Source: Aphrophora alni (lineage: Eukaryota; Arthropoda; Insecta; Hemiptera; Aphrophoridae). From it: 64,000 nucleotides of DNA. The stretch lies in NCBI GenBank assembly GCA_963513935.1, contig OY740769.1, positions 69,953,712 through 70,017,711 of the forward strand, given 5' to 3'. This document shows positions 28,009 to 40,190 of the stretch, in pieces. The first letter of the stretch is position 1. Each line of letters begins with the position of its first letter. Below the pieces are notes generated by a model. It saw only the letters and a program-made list of their open reading frames with translations, was not told the origin of the DNA and searched no databases. The position numbers were made by a program, and so were the translations under genes.

Positions 28009-31000
28009 CTTTGGTGTTTATTTTTATTGTTTTCCTCTTTTCCGTTAATACGTTGAAACGATTTCCCTGATATTATGGTGAAGTCCATGTTAAATATTTA
28101 ACCCCATAACCAAGGGGAAACCATTGGAAATAACTGATTTTTAATAAACAGGTATTTCACATATCTAAATTTTAGAAATGAACATTTTCAGTGACTCTAT
28201 TGATCCAAATCCCATGATATTTCTGTTATTGTAATATAATATAAGCACAAAATCTTAGACCTCATTAAAACATCTAGGGTTCAGAAAAAATCTTTTTATT
28301 TTAATTACACGTCTTTCTTGGCATGACGTTTTTTTTTACATTCCTCCTGACAGTTAGACAAATGTGTCACTAAAATTTTTTTTTAAATTGTTAGTACACG
28401 CGTTATATACCGCATTGTTTTCAACAGGGTTTCCTTTACCTTGTCCCTTCTAGCTAACTTTTGCCTTGTATTATTGTTCTATAAACATCTTCATCTCACA
28501 AAGAGGCGGATCAGACAGGTGGTTTGGGGTGAGGCGTAATTTCAATTAGAAGCCATATTGTTTTCTCCATGCCTTGTTTGTCTTTAATTCATCCCTCCTG
28601 TACCCATAACCTTTAATTATTTCACCACTAAAACTTAATTTAGTTAATATTCTACTTTGATTTTTATAAATATCCATATATTCATTAAATTTTTATTTAG
28701 CGCCCATAATATTCAAAAGAATTATATAAAACTGTTTCCAATTAAACTAATATACTAAAAATCACAATTATTGAAGTATTTCTAAATTTTAAATTATTCA
28801 GAGACACCAATGTGAGTTTTACTTAAGACTTCATAAAAATATAAACATTATGAGTTTCATTAAAACAATGTAATTATTATATAAACAATACTATATTTAA
28901 ACAAAATTAGATGTATGTTTATTTTTAACATCCTTTAAATTTATTTTAAACAAAACTTGGGAAATCTAAAAAAATCTTCCCCCGTCATACTTAATTTTTT
29001 AATATTTTTAAATTCTGCCATAAAGTTCTTATGATTTTGCATAAATATTTATTTTCCACTCACTTTTTTTCACTTCTAAACCTTCCTCAAATTTTCAACT
29101 CTAAAATAAAATTTTAGTGAATCGTAAAACCCGTTCTAGAATTATAGTATGACATAAATGTTACAGATAAGGACAGACGTCAGGACGAAATGTTATAGGT
29201 TTTTTGTAAGAAATAAATATTGAATTTGAACAACAAACAAATACTTCCGACTTAAATATCAGACTTTCCTTGTGTTAAATAGAAATATATTCATATGTCA
29301 ATCTTACAATAAAAAACCGTTGCGTTAAAACTTAATTATAGCTATTAAATATTCTACTTTTAGAAAATACTTTGTGTGCTGGTTCTTTTGAATATTGTAT
29401 GCATAGAGAAAGGCGTTTCTAGATAAATGTATACGCGAGCTTATTATAAATCTCCTGCAAAAATTACTTGTCAAGGAAATGGTATTGTGATGTATAACTT
29501 TTTTTAATATTTAGCTTTTCCTATTTTTTAAAGAAAGATTAGTTTTTTATCTCTACAAAAGAGTAATAACAAATTATAGCCATTATCGCAGTTTAGATAG
29601 TATTGAATCACATTATGTATAATATTATTTGTATAAACGCCAAAAATTGTAGAAGCGTGACGTGTCTGTGTGGAGATATATACTGATGGATGCCGGTTGT
29701 AGTTTTATTGCATGATCAATACCTTACGTAATGCTTTAGTTGTCGCAAGCAGTATACTTGCAGTTCGGCATATTGATTTGTGTTATATACACATTATAAC
29801 AATGATTGAAACATCACATTATGCTTTGGTGCTCTTTATGTAGGCCTATAGTGTCTATGTAAATGGTATAATACTTCACAACACAAGAATATATATTTAC
29901 AAATTTAAGCCTAATAGTTAATAATAATTTAATACTGTGCTTTACAAAAATCAAAATTTTTCCCATGCTAATACATCGTTTACAAAATATACCAAAATAA
30001 AATATTTTTTTAAATTCTTTCCTTGAGTTATGCCCCAAAACAAGACCTAAATTAACCGTAAACCGTAATTACCCTGAAATATCCTGCAAGTTGTTTTTAC
30101 ATTCTTACAATGGAATTGGTGTTTAGCCCTTTAAATGTTTATCACATTCTCTAATTTGGATATCAATGTATAGTACGGTACGATGGTTGCCTATTGTTCG
30201 AAATTGATTGAGTAGTTGAAACAGTATCATTATCAATTTCAAAGGTTACTTTGTAGGGTCAACTACTATCAATTTGAGAACGAGAATAACAACACACCAC
30301 GTTCCAGAGAAGAAAATATTTTAAATCTTAACATCTCGTGTGAATATTAAATTGTAAATAATGCAATACATAATTACAGAATGGTTAACTTATAAAATAT
30401 TTGAAAGCTTTTGAATAATCTAACCTTAAGATTATAAAGTAAACATTACTTCATGATTAAACATTATACAAGTAAATACGTTCTCTGTGGAATTATTCTA
30501 TGAAAAAAATATAATCTTTAATATAATATATTTTTATAAAATATACATTTTCATTATTGGACGATTTGTTTAATTTGTTTTGATGTTATGGTATTTTCTT
30601 GGTTGTTTTTCTGTCGTTTAACGTTTTAGTTTTAAATATATTTTAAGAAAATCTGCCCAACAAAACAAATAGCAAAGTTTTGATTTAAATAGATTTATCT
30701 TAATGTAGATGGTGGTAAGAATCGGTAAGTAATTTTTAAAAACGACCATAAGAATACAATGGGATGATATTTAAGCTTGTCATACATTAATCAAGATTTC
30801 GTGGGGTTAAACCAAACTGTTGGCGTATGAAAATTCATTGGCCATACATTTTATAATGTACAGTATTAACAACAAGTGTAATCATTTCTCAATTTCACAA
30901 ACTTCTTTATTAGTAATATATAAACTCTCATACTAATGTCTTTGTGAAAAATAAATAAATAAAAAATAAAATACAAAATACAAAATAATTTTAAATTCAT

Positions 31001-31060
31001 TGTAGTCGACGATTTCAGAAATTCTAAACATTTTGTTTTGATTTCATCCCTTTACTTGGA
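28009..31060. other. AT-rich DNA, no gene seen
   Basis: No gene is recognisable. An imperfect inverted repeat (arms 30201-30219 and 30259-30275, centred on TTGAGTAGTTGA) is the only structure noted. The stretch 28430-28610 is slightly less AT-rich but has no identifiable content. Confidence 0.6.
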
Positions 31061-31305
31061 TATTATATTATATTATATTATATTATATTATATTATATTA
31101 TATTACATTATATTATATTATATTATATTACATTATATTATATTATATTATATTATATTATATTATATTATATTATATTATATTATATTATATTATATTA
31201 TATTATATTATATTATATTATATTATATTATATTATATTATATTATATTATATTATATTATATTATATTATATTATATTATATTATATTATATTATATTA
31301 TATTA
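31061..31305. repeat. (TATTA)n microsatellite, 245 bp
   Basis: 49 units of the pentamer, interrupted only by T-to-C changes at 31106 and 31131. These lie exactly five units apart, suggesting that a five-unit block was duplicated. The open frame across it is repeat-driven. Confidence 0.98.
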
Positions 31306-33114
31306 AAGGAAATATACAAACAACTGTGAAATAGATTGTAGTAAGTTCAATGTCTTCTTACAAAAAGCGTGTGACAGAAGCTTAGCTCCTTTTAAATATT
31401 TACTTTATTCCTAGCAGATACTAAGGTAAAAGCATATATGATGAATACACTATGGTGTCATAGTTGATGCACGTAGGCCTACGTACTTGTTGATTAAATA
31501 ATTATTGGGGCTTAGCTCCTTGAACTTAATCAACTGATTAATTTACTACTCTGATCTTAGCGTGTTCATATTTCATAATCCGTACCTGAGATTAAATTTA
31601 ATAGGAATTTCTATTTAAATAGGTAATACGTAATGTTCTGAACTAAACAAAAGAATTATGGCTGAAAATCGTGTCTATTTTGTCAAAATGAAGTTATTTA
31701 GATCAACATCTATATGGTCAAGGAAAACAAAATTCAAACTATGTGAGATTTTAATAGTCCTATATTATTTGGAGGACAATGGCGAATACATAGAAATAAA
31801 TAACTTTATGGAAGATGCTATATTTGTAGTTTATAACTTCCAGATTTATAGAGAGTTTGGGCTATATAATAATAGGCTAATCCTAGACTGTAAAATACCC
31901 AAAAAGATTTAATTTTAAATATATTATTTTGACATTTACTTTGGTGTTTATAAAGGATTCCGACCTTAATACATTGTTGCCAGATGTGACTTATCTTGTT
32001 TTGCATTACATGTTTAAGAAGGGGTATGGAGGGACGGGGCAAATGGAGAAAGTGAGAGGAATATGTAAAAATTCTTATCCGATCGTTTAAAACTAAATTA
32101 CCATATTTAAAAATTATCTCTTAATTTCTACAAATTCTAAATTAATTATTTCCCACTTTTTGGATTGACACGTACAATCATAAAATTATTATTATTATAA
32201 AATTCTATCATTACATGTTGTTTATTTTAATATTAAATTTAAGATTTTCAATGTTAATGCAAATAGGAAAATTAAATGCTTTAAATTTAATTTAATTTAA
32301 TTTTGTAAACAATTTGGTAGGATTTTTCACATTCCCCTATTTCAACATATGTCTAGGAATAATGATTATAAGGGTGTGGTCGAACTAACCCAGTGCCAAA
32401 CTAGTCCGATTGTCAATTCAAGCTGACATTTACGTTATTATTATAACGTGAGTTGATAATAAAATATACAGTTGGAGATTATCATACAAGTGTTTGAACT
32501 CAATAATAATTTACATCATTTTGCTTTTATCTGTTTTTACAATAAACAGGTTATTGTAAACTGCATAGCTTGGTCACTAAGGATTTTATATAGGTCACCA
32601 CACCAAATATATCTTTGGTGGGACAACAAAATCATTTTTTTACTTGTATAATAAAAGATATTCTCCACCTCTCCCTTAATTAAATGGTTTTGTTTTTGTT
32701 TTATTTTTTTGACAAAATGTAAGTAAGTTTTGCCTACCTTTGACCTTCAATTGAAGTAAATAAAATGTATAATTTTCTGAAGAATAACTTCCATTAATGA
32801 TTCACTTTTGAGTTTTAATTTTTCTCAAAAGGTTATCAATTTTTTAAATATATCACCACCCTCCATGCAAAACCAAGGTAGATACGTGTAAGAAACAAAC
32901 CTTGTTATATAACTCAACGTCAAAATAGATTAGGTCTTTTCCACTCTACATACATCGGAAATTCAATATGGAAAATACAAAGGTTTGCTTAATGGGTATG
33001 GATGGACATATATATCCCGTGCACGGATGTAATGGCGACACATATGGCGTATGATTTAGTAAACTATGTGCCAGTGAAATATGTAAAAGGATAGTTTGTA
33101 ATTTAATACTACTT

Positions 33115-33121
<7 letters not shown>
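31306..33121. other. AT-rich DNA, no gene seen
   Basis: An 84-codon plus-strand frame (31658-31912) has no recognisable domain. A perfect 14-bp palindrome ACGTAGGCCTACGT lies at 31471-31484, and TAGGCCTA-like words recur elsewhere in the window. Nothing else is supported. Confidence 0.55.

Positions 33122-33150
<29 letters not shown>
33122..33150. repeat. (AT)n microsatellite, 29 bp
   Basis: Pure alternating A and T. Confidence 0.95.
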
Positions 33151-33152
<2 letters not shown>

Positions 33153-33185
33153 CCATAAAATACAACTAGTAGTGTAGTGGTATTG

Positions 33186-33186
<1 letters not shown>

Positions 33187-33274
<88 letters not shown>
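33187..33274. repeat. Compound (TA)n(GA)n microsatellite
   Basis: 36 bases of TA (33187-33222) pass directly into about 52 bases of GA (33223-33274). Such compound tracts typically arise when a point change in one dinucleotide array is itself amplified. Confidence 0.97.
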
Positions 33275-33277
<3 letters not shown>

Positions 33278-33397
33278 TGAGTAAATTAATTAACAGTTTG
33301 TATATTAATTAATTTACAAATAAACTCGCGCGTCTAAATATTCGACAAATTTCTATTCTCTAATCTTATTTTACTACGTAATTCATTTTCTAATTGT

Positions 33398-33780
33398 ACA
33401 TACAAATTTACTTATCGTAGAAACCAAATAGTAATGCTTACTTAAAACACCTAATAATCTAAAATACTTTTATAATTCAGCTAACAAAAAAAGGTTGGCT
33501 TATCATAGACCGAGGTAAAACAATTTGGAATGTTTTTAAACTTGATTTTATGATTTCACACACAAATTTAATTATCATAGCGATAAAATAGTAGTCTAAT
33601 GTATACTTAAAACAGCCAATTGGATCCATTATTTTTATAATTCGGCACAGACATAGTTTATGTTTGGACGGCATTGACCAATTTGAAAAAAAAAATGGAA
33701 AGTATTTTAAACTTTATTTTGGTATTTTACACAATAAATTAATTATATTGCCTGTTATAATAAAACAGCCGTTTTGGTCA
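33398..33780. repeat. Decayed 160-170 bp tandem repeat
   Basis: Three unit starts are visible: ACATACAAATTTACTTATC at 33398, ACACACAAATTTAATTATC at 33558 and ACACAATAAATTAATTATA at 33729. Each is followed by an ACTTAAAACA- or ATAAAACAGCC-like block and, in the first two, by AATTTGGAA/AATTTGAAA then TTTTAAACTT. About 2.3 copies, strongly diverged. The word CTTAAAACAGCCAATT also occurs inverted at about 41280-41300, so the unit may be dispersed. Confidence 0.6.
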
Positions 33781-34719
33781 AATATATCAAGATATATTAC
33801 AAAGTTCTGTTAATGTGTTTTATAAAATAGTTTTTTTATTATAAAAATGAAATTATTTACATTTCATAAAGTTTTACAAATAATGGGAAAATATTCTTTC
33901 ATTTATGACGAAACGTAGGAAAATCGGCCTGATTTAACTCCAAAAATAACTCCTAATTATTAGGATTGTAGTCCAAAACCAATTAAAACCCCCTCGAAAG
34001 TGCCCTTGTGGCCTAGATCAAAAGGTCACTTTCTGTATATTTTATATATTCAGACACAAAGCTCTCCAATGAGACTATTCCCATCCGTGTGGATTGAATG
34101 GGCACGGAGAAGATCTTTAGGTTAAGTTGTATTATATATAAGTTGTACCGTGGGATATAAATAATACCAGGTCATCTAATTAGAAAATAAACAAAGTGAA
34201 ATAGCATATGAACATGAATACAGATTTCTATTGTAAGACCTAATATTCACCTTTCAATGTTCTACTATGATCTGTCGTCAAATACGTTTTCTGATTAATT
34301 TATTCTTTTCTTATACCAATAACGTAAAAGCATTTATACAATCTGGTAACTTGATTACAAGATGCTTATCGAACCACAGCACGCTGTAGAAGTTTAATAA
34401 ACTCACTCTTTATTAAACTTAAAATGTTCCATTTAAATCTAATTTAATACAGCTGAGAAACTTCAAACATAGATAACAAATATGTAACTTATGACTTATA
34501 GGCTCAAAAACTCCGGTTATGAACTATGATGTAATACATTTGGAGAATAGTGTATCGATAATATTAAAACTGCATACTTACACATTAAAATACTTACATT
34601 TATACATTAACAAAAATAATGACCTTATAATGTTCAATATAAGTAGTATACATTGTCAAAAGATGCCATGCCTTGTATGAAACAATATGTAATTGGCCAA
34701 CTTCTTTAAAATTCACTTA

Positions 34720-34757
<38 letters not shown>

Positions 34758-37011
34758 AGTCCCTATTAAAACTCTAAGGTCAATCGTAAGTTTTTAACAA
34801 GTCATATTTCTTCTTTGTTTTTAAATTATCGGTTTCGTAATGACTTGTGTATTACTGATTTCTACTTATGTCAACAAATTTTGAACTATTATAGTTTTGA
34901 TTGTTTGTTTTTTTATAGATGTTGTTAATATTGACCGTTGCTAAGGGAGAACAGTTTTAATGAATTGATGATTTTATTTTAATGACTACTATTTACAAAT
35001 TGTGATTTCCCGGTTAATTTTCTTAGTAACACTTGATGTGTGCAAGGCTCCGGGTTCAATCTCAGTCAATGATTTAGCGTTGTCCCAGGATGGGTAGGTG
35101 AATGAGAAGCTGCAATTGGTAAATAATTTTATTTTAAAAAAAGACGAGAATCAAGGGAAACGAGACATCAATTTATATAATTATATTAATGTATTAAAAT
35201 GTCATGTAAGGAATAACTATTTTAATTCACTAATGATTTTACAAGGATCTTATCGCAGAATTCTGTGAAGTAGTAATCGATTACCAAATTTTAAGTTACA
35301 TTGGATAAAATAAGTACATTGAAAACATAAAAGTTCAAATATAGTATACAATACGACATAACTATAAAATAACAACCAAATGTCACTTGGCACCGTCAAC
35401 TAAAATAAAATAAGAATACAAGAAGTTTACAATGACTTTGGAGGTTAAACGTATGTTTACAAAACCTGAACATAAGGCTATTGGCTACAGACAACTTTTG
35501 TAGTCAATTGTATCACATGATATTTAATCTTGTCAGGTTTCACACTAACCTGATTATTTATCAATGTAATTGTTTAATTTAAAGCTTTAATTGAGTCAGT
35601 TAAAAAAAGCTTTACTTCAATTACACATTCATTGCCCTTATTTAATTAGACTTCTACCTTCAACTTAATTTGCAAACTGTAATAAACCTAAGGTTAAGAG
35701 TTTATTTCATCGCATAAAGGTAATTAAACTTCATGCTGAAAGTTTTATGCATATTGATTTATTATTCGTTTTGAATGAGCAAAACAGCGGGAGGCACAAT
35801 TACTAAATGAAGGAAACACACAAACTACCACAAGTTTTCTCTACATCAAGTTTACGTGTAAACAACTAAGGTGATAATTTAATCATTGACACGTCGCCTT
35901 TATGTAATTACGTTGTTTGTAGTTTTTTATCATTTGGCAATTGATACATTCTTTCTATCTAGAAAAGTCTAGAGCTAATGTTTTATTATCGATTTTAATA
36001 AACAAATTACTTAAATTACCTAACCACAATAAATGTTATTAAAATAAATTTACGGTAAAAGTGTAAAAACTATGAATAATGAATTACATTTTATCTTAAA
36101 ATCGATTATAAAAATTTTGATTATTTTTTGAATAAATTTAGCCAATTAGGTATGAAAAATAATTATTATATTCTTACTCAAAAAATTAAGGTTAACTAGT
36201 CACAGATAAAATTAAAAAGAATATTTTATTATATCCATCCAAAAAGGATGAATTCCATGAATATATTTACTGACCTTCATCACATTGGTAGCTACATTTT
36301 AAAATGAATAAAATTAACAACAAAATAAAAATTAATAAATGTTGATATTCGAAGAGCGTTTGAGGACAACACAGAGCATTGTAGCCAACACGATTAAGTA
36401 GGGGCTTTCTCACCTAGGCGTCGAATGATATTTGTACAATATATTTAAATAGTAAACGTATTTGCATATACATATAAAATATTGAAGTAAAATCACAAAT
36501 AAATCCGAACTTACATCATAGCAATATTCTAGGTATCTACGATTGGTTTTCCCATAAGGAATGCAATAGAATTATCTGGAATATTCAAAAAATACTTTAA
36601 GCTATATTTATGAAACTTGTTTTAAGTATATGAAAACTTATTTTTTGTTGTATTGTTACTTCAATTTAATATTGGTTTGTATATGTAATTTTCCCCAAAC
36701 CTCTCCAAAATCCAGTACAATTTTTTGCATCATAAAGTTGTGTTCTTAAAATGCTGACAAAGCTGACCACATCTACTATATTCATTTAGGTTTTAGATAG
36801 CATGAAATTTTTTAATGGTGTAACAAATTTTACATCACGTTTAAGCGTTGTGCATTTAGTCGTCATTCAGACAATTTTCTAAATGAATTTACTTCACTTG
36901 CACAGTTTCAGGAACAGATAATCTGATGGGCTATAAATTCCTAATTCTAATGGATATAATTATTAAACGAAGTTATTAGATTTTGGTCAAAATATTTCAG
37001 ATATGAAGTAC

Positions 37012-37013
<2 letters not shown>
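33781..37013. other. AT-rich DNA, no gene seen
   Basis: A 19-base poly-T run lies at 34732-34750. A degenerate SINE-like patch (35040-35110) was considered and rejected. No open frame of interest. Confidence 0.6.

Positions 37014-37058
<45 letters not shown>
37014..37058. repeat. (AT)n microsatellite, 45 bp
   Basis: Pure alternating A and T. Confidence 0.97.
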
Positions 37059-37059
<1 letters not shown>

Positions 37060-38330
37060 CGATTTGCATGGTGTTTAATATTAAAATTAATTGTTTCATA
37101 AATATATACATATTTAATTATTTTCTAGCTTTAATTTTAAATTTTATCTAGGGTGAAATATAATTGGTTTATAACCTTTAAACTGTTGAAAATATAAAAA
37201 TAATCTTTATATATTTAAGTATAATTACGTAACAGCCAATTTGTATGAAACATGAATATATAACCATACGTAAGCGTGATTTTGGGAGTGATGTTAAAGC
37301 AACATCGAGTAAATGCGTTTGGAAATATTCGACTGATTATACAGCATGCAATTGTGTGAATGAAGTTTTGAGTGGTGCTGAAATGTTTTTACATCAATAA
37401 TATTCATCATTTTAATACTTGATTATATGTTGTTACGATATTATTTCATATCGTTAAGGTCTTAACACAATCCACAATAAATTAATGTATTATTATTGGT
37501 CTGCATGGTTTAAATTATCTATGATATTATAAAATCATATTAGAGCCATTTGCGACGACAACACGTAGATAACAATTTGTAACTAATATCAGTTTCCAAT
37601 TTTATTACCCATAACTAATTTATGGTTAGGTGGGTTTAAGTCAAATGTGACAAAGTTTATTATTTCTATTATTTAAAACTATATTAAAAATATAAAGTAC
37701 CTTATATTGCTGATTGATTACAGTTTTAAAAGTTTCATTATTTCTCTAAACTTTACCTGTGTTAAAGAAAGGGGTCTTAGTAAATGTTTTCATTAACACA
37801 TCGATGTTTGTTATTTCATAAAATACTAAAGACAAAATTCTATATCATAATCTCAAGTAGCATGAATTTGCTTCTCTTCACAATATGTTGACAATTAATC
37901 TCGAAAAGCACACGAAGATTACTGATGTAAAATACCGTGAATGTTTGAAGGTGTGGCATTGCATGGTAGGGTGTGATGTCGCACAATAACTTTTGGAATT
38001 TGTATTCTACCATTACTAAATTTAAACAAATTTCCGCCGAACCAATAACGAGTGAACTGGTTCTGAATTCCTTGGTTTAATAAATTGGTTCTGATTTAAG
38101 ATTGATTATATTAAAAGAATTTTACTTTCCCCTTTATGAATTAGTAAACATGATAAATGTTTAATAATTACAATACAAATAAATATACATATATAAATTG
38201 AAACAAAAATACACAAATTTTATCTCAATACAAATTAATTTGATAGTTCAACCGACTGTACACAAGAGAAAACCAACTGTGCTTCAGAGATTTTTGGACA
38301 AAAACAACTTTAAATGGCAATTACAGACAC
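37059..38330. other. AT-rich DNA, no gene seen
   Basis: No gene or repeat recognised. Confidence 0.6.
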
Positions 38331-38426
38331 TTGTGTTACTTATAATAAAGCATCTTGCCAATATAATGAGTATATATAAAACGTCTGATGAATACTGGCA
38401 AGAAGCTTTATTATAAGTTAACACAA
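38331..38426 (+). other. Pre-miRNA-like stem-loop
   Basis: A 34-nt left arm (38331-38364) and a 35-nt right arm (38392-38426) are complementary with 32 Watson-Crick pairs, two single mismatches and one bulged T, around a 27-nt loop. This size and near-perfect pairing match an animal microRNA precursor, but a short foldback transposon or its siRNA-producing relic gives the same shape. The arms include CTTATAATAAAGC and TCTTGCCA-type words; I do not recognise a known mature microRNA. The strand is arbitrary because the hairpin folds on either strand. A 72-codon frame (38198-38416) overlapping it is probably incidental. Confidence 0.35.
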
Positions 38427-39403
38427 CTATTTGAAGGCGATAATCCCAGTTTACATAAATAATAATTTTTAGATTAATCTATTATTCATACTCGTAGATT
38501 TCTTTTTATAGTTTACGTTGCTCATAATGTTTTATAGAAGGTATATTCTGTAGAATGAATTGTAAAACACTGGAGCAGTTAGATGTTTATTTTAATTAAA
38601 TAAGTCCAGTCGTTATTTTAACAAATTATTCTTTTCACTATTTTATAATTTTTAAATATATTTTGCCAATGTATAAATGCGCCAAACATTTAATCTGTAC
38701 TTTAATACGGAAACATATAGTCATATTAAGCTTTTTAAGTATTTTCGTTTTTGCAATATGGTAAAGTATTTCGAGACTACAATATGGTTACTCGTTACTA
38801 TAGGCCTGTGTGTTCAAATTTAAATTATGTTCAACATTTATTCCTGTAAACCTAAAGATTATTTCCAATAAAACTGAAAGTCAAAATTGTTTTCTGCAGA
38901 GACCGAAGTCAGTAGTTGATGTCAATGAATCCATCTCGACTCAATATATTTCATGATAGCTTCGCTCTAGCCTCTTATAAGGGATTAAAACATTGTCAAG
39001 CACTTTGTTAAGCAGCTTATTGTGCTGTTGAAGCTCTACAATGATTTCTAATTTCAGAAATAATCTTCATTTTTAATCTTTAACAACTGTTCAGATGTTT
39101 TCAGTTTTTATGGAGAAGTTATGTGGTAATTTAGTTATTCTAAACTATTGTTTTATTTGTTATTTAATTCATCACGTAATACAATGGTAGAAAATATTAT
39201 GTTCAATAACCAAAAACCAGATTTAGATCATCGATAATAGGTGTAGGAGCATAGTGTTGAATAGCAGGAAATGGGGAGTTGATAACCAAATACTCGATAA
39301 ACCTTTTTGTTTTTTAATACGTTCAATTAGTTGTAATAATATAACCAAGCTAAAATTATTATATATAATAGAATTACAATAACAATTATCTCTATCTCCT
39401 ATA
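38427..39403. other. AT-rich DNA, no gene seen
   Basis: Nothing supportable on either strand. Confidence 0.6.
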
Positions 39404-40190
39404 CAGAGTGAATAAAAATATCAAGGCAATATTTTTGCTGATTCTGGAGCTAAAAATAAAACAAAAAATACTTAAACATAAATATGAAAACGCTTAGTTT
39501 TGTCTGTCTGTCGGTCATTTTGTGTTTTTTACAAATCAAAAAAATTAAATCTTTATCAGTAGATAAGATATTTAGAAAGGTATTTTTATGTAACCTTTTA
39601 CCAGTATGGCTTAAAAACAAGACGTTATGTTGTACATTTTTTTTTTAATATGGGAAGAATACAATTTTTAGTTTCGAGTATCTCAAAAACCATAAAAATT
39701 ATTAAATATTTACAGATTGAGAAGATTTTGTCTTTTAACGAAAAAATCAATATTTTCTGTATGTTAAAGATAACATAGATCAAATAGTTTAAACACTAGT
39801 AACATTTTGAAACTGTCAAGGAAAACATTTTCAATTATATTATCTTTCTGAACAATAGATTATAATATTATTTAATTGTACAATATTTTGAACTTGTAGA
39901 CAATTACCAAGTTTTATTATTATTATTTTTATTTTATTTTTTTTTATGGCTTTTCAACTCGGTTACCTACAGAAAAATTTAAATAAACATTTTGATTATA
40001 TTAAACAATTTGTATTGTTAATGGTTTTTGAGATATTCTATATTAAAAAGTTTAAACGTCCCCCATTTTGAAAATATATAAAACAATGTCGTTGCTCAAT
40101 TATACAAACAGCGAGGCGGTGGCTGTCATTAAAGTACAACAATCTCTTGATAAAGACTGTTTTACATATTATTCACGTTAGCTGTTCATA
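39404..40190. mobile_element. Possible decayed insect-type repeat
   Basis: The left part reads ATACAGAGTGAATAAAAATA and the right part near 40168-40185 contains TATTATTCACG, which would be a very degenerate inverted partner. Inside are TCTCAAAAACCATAAAAATT and GGTTTTTGAGATATTC, phrases of the kind often seen in degenerate insect repeats. No coding sequence is seen. The call rests on weak terminal similarity and general impression. Confidence 0.2.

Noticed and set aside
31038..31334. Ile/Tyr/Leu repeat protein
   Set aside because: It is a translation of the (TATTA)n array.
35040..35110. SINE-like patch with GGGTTCAATCTC
   Set aside because: A single B-box-like word without a credible A box at the right distance, no A-rich tail and no flanking duplication.
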